From the NCBI RefSeq assembly GCF_008632125.1, contig NZ_VWRN01000017.1, positions 97,935 to 161,934 of the forward strand: a stretch of 64,000 nucleotides of DNA, given 5' to 3'. The notes under the pieces are model-generated. The model saw only the letters and a program-made list of their open reading frames with translations, did no database searches and was not told where the DNA came from. The number at the start of each line of letters is the position of its first letter. Within the stretch, counting starts at the first letter, position 1. This document shows positions 54,475-63,840 of the stretch, in pieces. The translations under genes were made by a program, and so were the position numbers. This DNA is from Cupriavidus cauae (GTDB lineage: Bacteria > Pseudomonadota > Gammaproteobacteria > Burkholderiales > Burkholderiaceae).

Positions 54475-56184
54475 TCAATAGACGAGTCTGGTGTTGTCGC
54501 AATCGACGTCGTGAACCCAGAGATCGGCGTTGCTTAATTGGATGCCGAGGGCGGCGAGGAGGCCGTCGAGGGTGGGGCCAAGCAGGCCGAATATCACGGA
54601 GCTCAGGGCGCTGACAATGCCGCCGAGTTTCAGATCCAGGTTGACGATCGGGATGCCAACTGGAGCGACGATGAGCTTCACGTCGAGATTGCGCGCCAGA
54701 CTTTCGACCAATGCCGCCAATTGGCCTTGGGAGGCGGTCGAGGTCTGCTCGCCAGGCGCAAGCGTCGACGTCATACCGTTGCCCGGGATGGTTTGCTGTT
54801 TGGGACTGGCCGTGATCTTGATACCCGCAAGGTTGGTGACAACGACATCCGAGGTAGCACACTGGCTCAAATCGTCGCGGGCAAGACAAACCGTCGCCGC
54901 TGTGGTTACCGTGTTGAGGGTCGCTCGGCGGTCTGATCGCGCAGAGGCACAGCGCATGCCCGTCAGCGCGGAGTGAGCAGTACCAAGTTGCACGCGCAGT
55001 GGCAGATTCACCGATATCAAGGAGCCACCAAGAATCTCTCCACCAAGGTTCAACCTCACACCGAGATCGACCTGCGACGTTCGTGCGGTGGTCTCCCAAC
55101 CCATTGGATCGGTGCTGGATGCCCGCACCGGCCCCACCGCCATGCGAGGCGGCTCGACGATCTGCAACGCCAATTGCGTGCCTGGCAATAGTGGGACCGC
55201 GCCAGCCAGATCGACCGCTGCCCCTTTGTTCGCAACCTGCGCCGCCAGCATCAACAACTCCGCCACATTGAGCCCCACATCCGCCGCCGACGACATCGCC
55301 GGCGCCAGCACGCCGAGGTCGAGCACTCGTCCGACACTTAGCCCCGCCGCCAGGGCTCGCGCATCGATGATCCCGGGCATTCCACCCAGCATCGCATTGA
55401 GCAGCGACTCCTTGTTCGCGGCACGGAGCACCAGCGCATAGAAGCGCGATAGCGACAAGTCGGCGTTCAACAATTCGTCGACCGTGCCGAGGCCGGCCTC
55501 AAGCCGCAACTGGTCCAGCGTCACGCGTGTATCGACCAGCCCCTGCCAGTCCGCAGCCGACAGACTGATGGTATTGCCGAGGAGCAGCGCCAGCGCGCTG
55601 CGCGACGATTCGAAATTGAGCAACCCGCTGCCGACCGAGAACGATGCGACAGGCGGGCTGGCGTTGCCGATCGCCTCGGCGCGCAGCCGCCGTCCGTCGC
55701 CGCCGGGAAGCCCGAACAGGATCTGCACCGTCTCCGACACGACGACCCGCACCGCGTTCGGTGACAATCGCGCCGGATCGAAGCTGCCGCGGAAATGACG
55801 GCCATCGGCAGGGGCAGCCGCATCGTTGGGATCCCACACGCCCGCGCAGACGGCCATGCCGTCTTCGCCCACGGGGCTGGCGCCGCAGTCTTGGCGCGCC
55901 GCGCCGGTAAAGCCGTTCTGGCCCGCGGACGCCTGTGCCGCCGCCAGCGCCCGTTCGGTCATCGCCGCGTTGGTGTCGGCGCGCCGCAGTTGCTGGGCGG
56001 CGGCCAGCGCCGCCATGTCGGCAACCGACTGCAGCTGCCGCTGCCGGTAGAAAACATGGCCGACGTCGATGGACACCAGCGCGGCCATGCCGATGGTGGC
56101 GAGCAGCACCACCATCAGAATGCTGACCGCACCGCGCGATTGCGCGCGTGTGCTGCGTGTCCTGCTACGCCGACCCATCATCAT
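54475..56184 (-). CDS. tadG: TadG-like pilus assembly protein
   Basis: A 569-residue protein of the Tad/Flp pilus system. The N-terminus is TadE/TadG-like, with a single hydrophobic segment ([46 protein letters not shown]) containing the prepilin-like [17 protein letters not shown]. The long mature part has no von Willebrand metal site that I can identify. It probably spans the inner membrane and reaches into the periplasm. Last structural gene of the operon before the regulator. Confidence 0.8.
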   Translation of the reverse strand: MMMGRRSRTRSTRAQSRGAVSILMVVLLATIGMAALVSIDVGHVFYRQRQLQSVADMAALAAAQQLRRADTNAAMTERALAAAQASAGQNGFTGAARQDCGASPVGEDGMAVCAGVWDPNDAAAPADGRHFRGSFDPARLSPNAVRVVVSETVQILFGLPGGDGRRLRAEAIGNASPPVASFSVGSGLLNFESSRSALALLLGNTISLSAADWQGLVDTRVTLDQLRLEAGLGTVDELLNADLSLSRFYALVLRAANKESLLNAMLGGMPGIIDARALAAGLSVGRVLDLGVLAPAMSSAADVGLNVAELLMLAAQVANKGAAVDLAGAVPLLPGTQLALQIVEPPRMAVGPVRASSTDPMGWETTARTSQVDLGVRLNLGGEILGGSLISVNLPLRVQLGTAHSALTGMRCASARSDRRATLNTVTTAATVCLARDDLSQCATSDVVVTNLAGIKITASPKQQTIPGNGMTSTLAPGEQTSTASQGQLAALVESLARNLDVKLIVAPVGIPIVNLDLKLGGIVSALSSVIFGLLGPTLDGLLAALGIQLSNADLWVHDVDCDNTRLVY

Positions 56185-56541
56185 TTACCGCGAGGGCGTC
56201 AATCCGAGCAGGCTGACGCCGCTGCCGCCGCTCGGCTGGCCGACGAAACGCTCGGGAATCGGGTGCTGGAAGCTCTTCAGATAGCGCGCATGCGCCAGCG
56301 CGGCCTGTTCGCCCGGCATGGGGAGCATGGCGCCGGCCTGGCTGCCTTCGCGCTGGATTGCCAGCAGGCTGCGTGTGTCGGTGCCGATGGCGGTGTTCGA
56401 TGGTTTCTGGATTTGCGCGGCTGCGCCTGTGTCCGGGCTGGCCGGCGCCATGGTTTGCGCTCCGGCAACGGGCAGCCAGCTCGCGGCACACAAGGCGATT
56501 GCGGCCGTACTCGCGATGCGCGACGGTCTCATGATGTTCAT
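56185..56541 (-). CDS. DUF3613 Tad-locus protein
   Basis: A 118-residue exported protein: signal peptide MNIMRPSRIASTAAIALCAASWLPVAGA, then a short region with QREGSQAGAMLPMPGEQAALAHARYLKSFQHPIPE. DUF3613 proteins are restricted to Tad loci of beta-proteobacteria; the function is unknown. It directly precedes tadG (stop and start within 1 bp), indicating one operon. Confidence 0.8.
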   Translation of the reverse strand: MNIMRPSRIASTAAIALCAASWLPVAGAQTMAPASPDTGAAAQIQKPSNTAIGTDTRSLLAIQREGSQAGAMLPMPGEQAALAHARYLKSFQHPIPERFVGQPSGGSGVSLLGLTPSR

Positions 56542-56617
56542 GCACTTCTCCTCTTGCTGTCCGCTTGCTGTCCCGTCCCTGCCAGCTTGCCGTCGATCGC
56601 GGATCGTCTCGCGATGA

Positions 56618-57604
56618 TCACGGTGCGCTGGCCGGGTTCTGTGTCGCGCCCTCGCCCGGCTGCGCGGCCGTTGTCAGCGCGATGCGCTGCGGCTTGGGCG
56701 GCCGTGCACCGCCAACCCGTGAAGCCGCGCGCTCCTGCCGCGCTGCCTCGCGCGCGATGCGGTCCGCCTCCTGCGCGATCGCCTTGCGGGTCGCCGCCGA
56801 CATCGACGCGCGCTCCATCAGTGCGGTCGCCTGGTCGCGCTGGCGGTTTGCCAGCATCCACACGGCGGCATTGCTGACGATGCGGGGATTCGCCCCATCG
56901 AGCTGCAGGGCCTGCATCACCGGCACGCGGGCCTGCTGCAACTGTCCGGCGCGCATCAGCGCATAGCCCAGGTCGCTCGCCACCAGGGCATTGGTCGGAT
57001 CGCGCGACAACGACGCTTCGAGCTGCGTCACCGCTTCGCCGAAATCGCCGCTGCGGCCGGCCAGCAGGCCGAGGCCGTGATAGGCCCGCGCGGCGTAACC
57101 GGTGCCCAGCAGATTCCGGTAGGCGACCGCGGCGGCCTCGTCCTGTTCGGTTTCGCGCAGCGCATCGGCGCGCAGCATCGCCACGTCGGCGTTGTCGCCG
57201 AAGCGTTGCTGATAGGCGTCGAGATGCGCGAGCGAGGCGTAGTACAGCCCCTGCTGCTGCATCCGCTCGATCAGTCCGCGGTACACGGCCCGATCGTCGT
57301 ACTGCTCCTGCGCCTGCTTGTCCTGCAGCTTGGACAGCGCGATCTGTGCGTCGGCCTGCTTGCTCATCAGCGAGGCTGGGTCGCTGGTGGTGGCGCAGCC
57401 GGCGGCGAGCCAACTTGCGGTAGCCACGGTAACCGCGGTCAATGTCCGACGCCAACGCGTTGCCACGGGCAGAAGACTGCCCTCTCCCCCGGCCCCTCTC
57501 TCGCGCGCGGGAGAGGAGAGAAAACACGCCGCCACATGCCTCCCGCTCGCGGTAGAAGGAAGAAAACATGCCACCGCACGTAGCGCGCTAGCAAACACCG
57601 TCAT
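56618..57604 (-). CDS. tadD: TadD-like TPR lipoprotein
   Basis: A 328-residue protein from the ATG at 57604, which overlaps the tadC stop by 4 bp (ATGA). Residues about 65-70 form a lipobox (WLAAGC) preceded by a hydrophobic stretch. TPR-like repeats follow (VAYRNLLGTGYAARAYHGLGLLAGRSGDFGEAVTQLEASL, and so on). TadD lipoproteins help assemble the secretin. The first 46 codons contain a palindromic G/C-rich element (see repeat), so a GTG at 57466 giving a conventional lipoprotein signal peptide is a strong alternative start. Confidence 0.8.
   Translation of the reverse strand: MTVFASALRAVACFLPSTASGRHVAACFLSSPARERGAGGEGSLLPVATRWRRTLTAVTVATASWLAAGCATTSDPASLMSKQADAQIALSKLQDKQAQEQYDDRAVYRGLIERMQQQGLYYASLAHLDAYQQRFGDNADVAMLRADALRETEQDEAAAVAYRNLLGTGYAARAYHGLGLLAGRSGDFGEAVTQLEASLSRDPTNALVASDLGYALMRAGQLQQARVPVMQALQLDGANPRIVSNAAVWMLANRQRDQATALMERASMSAATRKAIAQEADRIAREAARQERAASRVGGARPPKPQRIALTTAAQPGEGATQNPASAP
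57478..57570. repeat. REP-like palindromic element in the tadD 5' end
   Basis: CTCTCCCCCGGCCCCTCTCT...GGGAGAGGAGAG is a dyad of the CCCTCTCC/GGAGAGGG kind seen in many Burkholderiaceae intergenic regions. It is followed by a direct duplication of GAAAACA(C/T)GCC-CCAC about 50 bp apart. It lies within the annotated tadD frame or, with the GTG start, in its leader. Confidence 0.6.
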
Positions 57605-58764
57605 TGCATATCTCCAGCAAACTTCGCCAGCATCCGGATCACGCCAAGGAACCCCGGTCCCGCGGTCACGATCAGCAGCACCGGCAGCAGGCTGACCACC
57701 ATCACGCCGGTCATCTTCACCGTCAGGCGGCCGACCTTTTCCTTCAGGCGCATCTTGCGCGCCTCCTGCAGCCGCAGGCCGAACAGCTTCAGCGGCTCCT
57801 GCACCGCGCCGCCGAAGCGATCCACCTGGTTCAGCAGCATGATCAGATTGCGCAGGTCCTCGCTCTCGAACAGCTTGCCGATGCGTTGCAGCGTCTGCTC
57901 GCGCGAGCGGCCCGAGGCGAACTGGTCGTTGGCGCGCTTCAGTTCGGGCCCCAGCACGGGCAGCATGCTGCCGAACTCGGTGACGATCAGCTGCAGGCTC
58001 TGGTCGATCGACATGCCGACCCCTTGCAGCAGCCGCAGCATGTCGACCAGCACCGGCAGTTCGTCGTCGAGCTGGCGCATCCGGCCGGCGGCACGCCGAC
58101 GCAGCACCGACTTGAACGCGAGAAAGGACACCGCGAAGCCGCCGAAGGCGGTAAACACCGCGCCCTGCAGCGATTCCGGCAGCCGCCACAGCATCAGCAC
58201 CGCGGCGATCAGCAGCGGCACACAGAGTCGCAGGCCGCCGAAGATGGCGCGGGCCTTGGGGCCATACCAGCCGCACTGTTCCAGCAAGCGGAGTTCTTCA
58301 GGGCCGACGATGGCCTTGCCGATTGGACTGGCGAGCCAGCGTTCGTCGAAGCGGCCGCCGAGCTGGGCGCCCAGGCGCGCCCGTGCTCCGCCGGCGCCGC
58401 CCACGCCGCCCACACCCACACCACCCGCACCCACACCACCCGCACGGCCCGCGCCCGCGGCCGGCGCTGTCGACGCTCCCGACGCATTGACCGCGCCGGT
58501 TGCTGCGGCGGACGCGTTCGCCGCCGGCATCGCACCTTGACGCCCGGCAGCAGGCACCGCTCCGCCCGACGACGCCGCCCCGGGCTCACCCACGGCCGTC
58601 TTCGCGCCCTGCCCCGCCGCCGCCCCCTGCCGCGCCAGCGCGGCGTCCAGCGTGCGCGCCGAGCGCCAGCGCAGCCACCACTGTTGCAACAGCGGCAGGG
58701 CGAGCGCCGCCACACCGAGCGCGGCGATCAGCAGGCTGAGAGCGATCAGGCTGTCACGGTTCAT
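57601..58764 (-). CDS. tadC: TadC (type II secretion F-domain) pilus protein with Gly/Val-rich insert
   Basis: A 387-residue inner-membrane platform protein of the Tad pilus with T2SSF domains: TM segments near residues 8-28, 177-215 and the C-terminus, with VLVDMLRLLQGVGMSIDQSLQLI between. Residues about 35-125 are low complexity, including GGVGAGGVGVGGVGGAGG, which makes this TadC about 60 residues longer than usual. It overlaps tadD by 4 bp; tadB ends 10 bp before it. Confidence 0.88.
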   Translation of the reverse strand: MNRDSLIALSLLIAALGVAALALPLLQQWWLRWRSARTLDAALARQGAAAGQGAKTAVGEPGAASSGGAVPAAGRQGAMPAANASAAATGAVNASGASTAPAAGAGRAGGVGAGGVGVGGVGGAGGARARLGAQLGGRFDERWLASPIGKAIVGPEELRLLEQCGWYGPKARAIFGGLRLCVPLLIAAVLMLWRLPESLQGAVFTAFGGFAVSFLAFKSVLRRRAAGRMRQLDDELPVLVDMLRLLQGVGMSIDQSLQLIVTEFGSMLPVLGPELKRANDQFASGRSREQTLQRIGKLFESEDLRNLIMLLNQVDRFGGAVQEPLKLFGLRLQEARKMRLKEKVGRLTVKMTGVMVVSLLPVLLIVTAGPGFLGVIRMLAKFAGDMQ

Positions 58765-58774
58765 CGCATCGCCC

Positions 58775-59701
58775 CTATACCGAACGCGCCAGCCGATACA
58801 GCAGCAGCGCGCCGACGATCTCCAGCCCGAACGCCGCCATCAGCATCAGGCGGCCCGACGGATCGTTCCACATCATCAGCAGGTAGCCGGCATTGAACAC
58901 GAACATCAGCCCGGCCACGACCACCGGCAGCAAACCCAGGATCCACGCCGACATCCGCGTTTCCGCCGACAGCGCCGACAGTTCGCGCTGCGCCTGCTCG
59001 CGGTCGCGCATATAGGCGGCGGTGCGTTCCATCACGATGTCGGCGCGGCCGCCGTAGCGCGTGGCGAGCCGCAGCACCGAGGCCAGCAGGATCAGTTCGT
59101 CGAAGCGATAGCTGCGCGCGACCTGCATCACCGCCTGGTCCAGTTCCTTGCCGGCGCGCTGCAGATGCACCGCCTGCACCAGGCACTGGCGCAGCGGCAG
59201 TTCGGTATTGCCGATCGCATGCTGGAACGCCGCCGGTACCGCGCTGCCGATCGTCATCAGCCGCACCACGCCATCGAGAAACCCCGGCAGCTGCTCGCAC
59301 AGGCGCTGATGAAAACGGATCGTGCGGCGCCACAACAGGCAGGCACAGATGGCAAGGCAGACCACCGCCATCGCGGCGGCCGCGACCAACCCGCCGCCGA
59401 TCAAGGCCGCGGCGCACAGCAGCAGCGGTGGCCCGCCCCACAGCAGATAGGTGCGGCGCGTCGGCTCGAGGTCCGCGCGCCGCAGCAGATCGGCCCAGCG
59501 GCGCTTGAAGTCGCGTGGCCCGGTGACGGGAGGCAGCTCGGCCGCGGACGCATAACGAGAACGTACCTGCTCGGTCTGCGCCTGCACGAAGGCCCGCGCC
59601 GCCTCGCGCTGCGCACGCGTGCCGGCCTGCGCCAGCAACAGCAGGCCGGCGCCGAGCAGCAGCAAGGCGATGGCGGCGATGGCCAGGGCGGCGCTAGACA
59701 T
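58775..59701 (-). CDS. tadB: TadB (type II secretion F-domain) pilus protein
   Basis: A 308-residue inner-membrane platform protein paired with TadC. An N-terminal TM (about residues 4-27), two TM segments in the middle (LLLCAAALIGGGLVAAAAMAVVCLAICACLLW), and the F-domain with LPGFLDGVVRLMTIGSAVPAAFQHAI are present. I chose the ATG at 59701, which overlaps tadA by 8 bp. Confidence 0.88.
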   Translation of the reverse strand: MSSAALAIAAIALLLLGAGLLLLAQAGTRAQREAARAFVQAQTEQVRSRYASAAELPPVTGPRDFKRRWADLLRRADLEPTRRTYLLWGGPPLLLCAAALIGGGLVAAAAMAVVCLAICACLLWRRTIRFHQRLCEQLPGFLDGVVRLMTIGSAVPAAFQHAIGNTELPLRQCLVQAVHLQRAGKELDQAVMQVARSYRFDELILLASVLRLATRYGGRADIVMERTAAYMRDREQAQRELSALSAETRMSAWILGLLPVVVAGLMFVFNAGYLLMMWNDPSGRLMLMAAFGLEIVGALLLYRLARSV

Positions 59702-61019
59702 CGAAGCGGCCCAGCGGATCGTCCATGCCGAAACCGGCCTGACGCAGGCGCGCCAGCTTGGGCGAATGTGGCAGGATGCCGAGCGACTGCCAGCGGTCGA
59801 CCTCGACGCCATCCGGTCCGATATACGGGTCGTGGCGATACAGTTCCTGCGTGGTGACGATGTTGTCGCCCATGCCGGTCACTTCGGTGATCGACAGGAT
59901 GCGGCGCTTGCCGTTCGACAACCGGCCGATCTGCACGATGAAGTCGATCGCATTGGCGATCTGCCGGCGCAGGCTGACCTCGCTGCCCTGGAAGCCGGCG
60001 AAGCCCGCCAGCATCTCGAGCCGGTACAGGCACTCGCGCGGGCTGCTCGCGTGGATGGTGCCCATCGAGCCATCGTGGCCCGTGCTCATCGCCTGCAGCA
60101 TCTCCAGCACCTCGCCGCCGCGCACTTCGCCGACGATGATCCGGTCCGGCCGCATGCGCAGGCTGTTGCGCAGCAGGTCGCGGATCGACACCACGCCGGT
60201 GCCCTCGAATCCGCCGGGCCGGCTTTCGAGGCGGACCACGTGGGGATGGTTCAGCGCCAGTTCGGCGGTGTCTTCGATGGTGATCACACGCTCGCTGTCC
60301 GGCACGAAGATCGCCAGCGCGTTCAGCAGCGAGGTCTTGCCCGAGCTGGTGCCGCCGCTGACCAGGATATTGCAGCGCGCCTTGACGGCGGCCTCCAGCA
60401 GATCGCCGATCTCCTGGTTCATGGTGCCCAGCCCGAGCAGCGCCTCCGGCGTCAGCGGATCCTTGCGGAACTTGCGGATCGACACCACCGGCCCCTGCAG
60501 CGCCAGCGGCGGGATCACGACGTTGATGCGGCCGCCGTCGGGCAGCCGGGCATCGACCATCGGATTCGATTCGTCGAGGCGCCGGCCGATCGGCGCCAGG
60601 ATCCGGCGCACGATGCGCAGCAGATGCCCGGCATCCGCAAAGCGCACCGGGATGCGTTCGAGCATGCCGTGGCGCGACACGTAGACGTCGAGATGGCCAT
60701 TGACCAGGATGTCCTCGACCGCGGGATCGTTCAGCAGGTCCTCGATCGGACCGAAGCCGGCCAGTTCCTTGGTCAGCGCCTCGGCGATCTGATGCAGTTC
60801 GGCCTCGTTGATCGGAATCCGGCGCAAGCGCGTGAAGCTCTCCAGTTCGAGATCGACGAAGCGCTGGATGGCGGTGCGCGACCAGCGGCCGAACTCCGCG
60901 CCCAGTTCCTCGATGCGCGTCAGCAGGTGCTCGTGCGCGGCTTCCTTGATCGTGTGGAATTCCTGCGAGGTCGGAAACGGCGCGGCGGCGTTGTCGGAGA
61001 ATTCGATCGGTTGCGTCAT
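59694..61019 (-). CDS. tadA: TadA/CpaF secretion ATPase
   Basis: A 441-residue CpaF-type hexameric ATPase that powers Flp pilus assembly. Visible motifs are Walker A SGGTSSGKTSL, the Asp box region VITIEDTAEL, Walker B RPDRIIVGEVRGGE, and the HDGSMGTIHA His box. The ATG at 61019 is chosen over 61052 because the extra leader is not conserved. It overlaps tadB. Confidence 0.92.
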   Translation of the reverse strand: MTQPIEFSDNAAAPFPTSQEFHTIKEAAHEHLLTRIEELGAEFGRWSRTAIQRFVDLELESFTRLRRIPINEAELHQIAEALTKELAGFGPIEDLLNDPAVEDILVNGHLDVYVSRHGMLERIPVRFADAGHLLRIVRRILAPIGRRLDESNPMVDARLPDGGRINVVIPPLALQGPVVSIRKFRKDPLTPEALLGLGTMNQEIGDLLEAAVKARCNILVSGGTSSGKTSLLNALAIFVPDSERVITIEDTAELALNHPHVVRLESRPGGFEGTGVVSIRDLLRNSLRMRPDRIIVGEVRGGEVLEMLQAMSTGHDGSMGTIHASSPRECLYRLEMLAGFAGFQGSEVSLRRQIANAIDFIVQIGRLSNGKRRILSITEVTGMGDNIVTTQELYRHDPYIGPDGVEVDRWQSLGILPHSPKLARLRQAGFGMDDPLGRFDV

Positions 61020-61020
61020 C

Positions 61021-62292
61021 TCAATGGTCTGCCTTGTTCTTGCCTGCTGCATGGCCCAGGCGCAGCCGCTGCACCGCCTGCGCGATCGGCTCCAGCCATC
61101 CGGGGCCCGAGGCGCGCGCTTCGCAGCGGTAGCCGAGGCGCTCGAGCATCGGCGCCAGCGCGCGGACGTAAGGAGCGGCGGGCTGCCGGTCGGCCAGCAC
61201 CACGCCGCTGTTCATCGCGGCCAGCATCGTCTCGCGGCAATCGGGCAGCGTGCCGGCCAGCGGCAGCTCGAGCCGCTGCGCGATCTGCTCCGCGTCGAGA
61301 CCGAGCCGTGCCTGATAGCGGGACACCACCAGCCGCATCGACTCGCGGCCCGCCTCGCGACGGCCCAGTTCCTCCAGCAGCTCGGCCGCCGACACGATCG
61401 CCGCGACGCTCTGCTCGGCCACCACCAGCACCTCGTCGGCGACCTTGATCAGCTGGGCCATGAAGTCGAGATTGCTGAAGCCGCCGAGGTCGATTACCTG
61501 CAGATCGAAATGGCTGCGCAGGGTGCCGAGCAGCGACAGCGCCTCCGAGAACGAGATGTCGCGCAGTTCGGCCAGCGTCTGCGGCAGCGGCAGCACCGCG
61601 ACGCCACCGGCATGCCGGGTCAGCGCGGTCTGCACGAAGACCTGGTCGAACCGGCGCAGATTGCGCACGGCCTCGACGAAGTGGAAGCCCGGCGCGACGT
61701 TGGTGTACAGAGCGCCGTCCCGCGCCGGCAAGCCGAGGTCGAGCAGCAGCACCTCGCCGTTCTGCCGGCGCCGCGCGGCCACCGCGAGATTGGTGGCCAG
61801 CGTGGTCGCGCCCACGCCGGGCCGCGCGCCGAGCACCGCCAGCACCTTGCCGCGGCGCGCCGGCTGCACGACCTCGCGCGTGGCCAGCAGCCGCTGCACC
61901 GTGGCAATCGCATTGGCGGCGGGCGAGCGCATGTCGACGAAGTCCTTCACGCCTGCACGCAGCGCCGCCAGCATCAGCTCGGGCTCCTGCGCCTCGCCCA
62001 GGGCGACCAGCGGCAGGTTCGGGAACAGCCGGGCCAGTTGCTGGCCGAGCCGGGTCGAGGCCTGGGCATGCTCCGCGCTGAAATGCAGGAACACGATGCC
62101 CGGATTGGCGGTGCCGATGCGCTCGACGATGCCGTCGCGCGAGGGGTCGACGCCATCGACCGCATGCACCTGGCCCAGCGGCGCCAGCGCACGTTCGAGC
62201 CAGCGCCGCGGCGCCTCGCCGGTGGTGTTCAACAGGAAGGTCGCATTGCTGGCCACGGGGGCCGCATCGATGGGGGGCAGCGTCATGTCCAT
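61021..62292 (-). CDS. tadZ: TadZ/CpaE pilus localisation protein
   Basis: A 423-residue protein with an N-terminal receiver-like domain (about residues 1-120) and a MinD-type ATPase domain with the deviant Walker A GARPGVGATTLATN (GVGATT rather than GKGGVGKT). TadZ marks the site of Tad pilus assembly at the pole. An AGGAAGG ribosome site precedes the ATG. Confidence 0.9.
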   Translation of the reverse strand: MDMTLPPIDAAPVASNATFLLNTTGEAPRRWLERALAPLGQVHAVDGVDPSRDGIVERIGTANPGIVFLHFSAEHAQASTRLGQQLARLFPNLPLVALGEAQEPELMLAALRAGVKDFVDMRSPAANAIATVQRLLATREVVQPARRGKVLAVLGARPGVGATTLATNLAVAARRRQNGEVLLLDLGLPARDGALYTNVAPGFHFVEAVRNLRRFDQVFVQTALTRHAGGVAVLPLPQTLAELRDISFSEALSLLGTLRSHFDLQVIDLGGFSNLDFMAQLIKVADEVLVVAEQSVAAIVSAAELLEELGRREAGRESMRLVVSRYQARLGLDAEQIAQRLELPLAGTLPDCRETMLAAMNSGVVLADRQPAAPYVRALAPMLERLGYRCEARASGPGWLEPIAQAVQRLRLGHAAGKNKADH

Positions 62293-62300
62293 GCCTTCCT

Positions 62301-63764
62301 CTACCTCGAAAAGCCCGGCAAGGCCGGATCGACCAGTTCGCCGCCGAGGAACTTGCCCCAGACCGGTGGATTGGCGGAGGTGCGGCCGTCGGCCCCGACC
62401 CGCGCCGCCGCGCTCGAACCCTTCGCCAGCGGTCGCACCAGGTGCGGCGTGACGATGATCACCAGTTCGCGGTCTTCCTGGTGGAAGTTCAGGTTCTTGA
62501 AGAAGGCGCCGATCAGCGGCAGGTCGCCGAGCACCGGCACCTTGTCGATATTGCTGACCGTATTGCGGCTGACCAGGCCGCCGATCACGAAGCTCTCGCC
62601 ATCGCCCAGTTCGACCGTGGTGTCGGCGCGGCGCGTGACGATCGCCGGGATCGTCGCGCCGTTCATCACGATGCCGCGCGAGGGATCGAGATCGCTCGCC
62701 TCGGGCGCGACCTTCAGTGCGATGCGGTCCGGCGACAGCACGGTCGGCGTGACGGTCAGGCCGATACCGAACTGCTTGTAGTGGATCGTCGTGGTGCCCA
62801 GTGCCTGCGCCACCGGGATCGGGATCTCGCCGCCGGCAAGGAAGCTGGCGCTCTGCCCGGACAGCGCAACCAGGCTGGGCTCGGCCAGGATGCGCGCCAT
62901 GCCGTTGCCTTCAAGCAGGCTCAGGTTGGCGAAGATGCCGTGGCTCATCGAGGCCGCGACCAGGTTGAAGGCGCTGCTGATCGGCGCGGTCGATTCCGTG
63001 GCAAGGCCGCCGCCGGTGTTGCTGCCGCCCGGCCGCGGCGTGAATGTGGCCCTGGTCAGTGTGGACGGCGAGAAGCTGCCGAACGCGAAGCCGGAGCGGT
63101 TGCGATAGAAATTGAAGCCGGCCTGCTTCAGCACGTTCCTGCTGATCTCGACCACGCGCACGTCGACCTGCACGGTGCCGCTGACCGGCACGGTCGAGCG
63201 GTCGATCACCGGACCGTTGCCCACCGTCGCGCGCGCCGCCTGTTGCGCGCCTGCGGCGGCCGCGGCATCGGCGGACTGGCCGCGGATGATGGCGCCCTGC
63301 CCCGCGACGTCGATCTGCGCGCCCTGGCCGTCGGAGGCCATCGCATCGACCTGCACCGCGTAGCGGATCGGCGCCTCGCCGGACGGCCACACCATCAGAT
63401 CGGTATTGCCGGGCTTGCGTGCGACCAGCAGTACGGCGGTGCTCGCGCCGCGCGATTTGAGCAGCAGGGCGTCGGCGACGTCGGGGTTGCCGATGGCGAT
63501 GCGTTCGAGCTGCCGGCCGATACGGATTTCGCGCTGCGCGCCGACGGCGAGGGTCACACGCTGCGACGGCCCTTGCGCGGTGGGCTCGGCGCGATCGCTG
63601 ACTTGATCGCCGGCCTGAGCGCTGCCCTGCGCGCTGCCCGGAGCGTTTGCCGGCGCGCGGGATGGCGCAGGCTGCGCGCCCAGCGGCGCGGGGCCGAGCA
63701 GGCTTGCCGCCAATAGCAGCGCCGTCAGCGTACGGGATTGGCGCGGCCGGTGGAATGACTTCAT
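62301..63764 (-). CDS. rcpA: RcpA/CpaC outer-membrane secretin
   Basis: A 487-residue secretin forming the outer-membrane pore of the Tad system. Signal peptide (RTLTALLLAASLLGPAPLGA), N0/BON-like region with IRIGRQLERIAIGNPDVADALLL, and the secretin core VALSGQSASFLAGGEIPIPV and PVLGDLPLIGAFF. I used the ATG at 63764 because it gives a normal-length signal peptide; the ATG at 63830 has a better ribosome site (AGGG) and cannot be ruled out. It is followed 8 bp later by tadZ. Confidence 0.9.
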   Translation of the reverse strand: MKSFHRPRQSRTLTALLLAASLLGPAPLGAQPAPSRAPANAPGSAQGSAQAGDQVSDRAEPTAQGPSQRVTLAVGAQREIRIGRQLERIAIGNPDVADALLLKSRGASTAVLLVARKPGNTDLMVWPSGEAPIRYAVQVDAMASDGQGAQIDVAGQGAIIRGQSADAAAAAGAQQAARATVGNGPVIDRSTVPVSGTVQVDVRVVEISRNVLKQAGFNFYRNRSGFAFGSFSPSTLTRATFTPRPGGSNTGGGLATESTAPISSAFNLVAASMSHGIFANLSLLEGNGMARILAEPSLVALSGQSASFLAGGEIPIPVAQALGTTTIHYKQFGIGLTVTPTVLSPDRIALKVAPEASDLDPSRGIVMNGATIPAIVTRRADTTVELGDGESFVIGGLVSRNTVSNIDKVPVLGDLPLIGAFFKNLNFHQEDRELVIIVTPHLVRPLAKGSSAAARVGADGRTSANPPVWGKFLGGELVDPALPGFSR

Positions 63765-63840
63765 GTGGAAGGACACAGCGGGAAAGGCCTGGAAGTGGAA
63801 TCGACGCGCCGTCGGCAGCGGGGAGGTCATCGTCGTGTCC

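Noticed and set aside
56618..58276. Long minus-strand frame running from tadD back into tadC
   Set aside because: Only the part from 57604 is tadD; the rest is out of frame with the real tadC gene.
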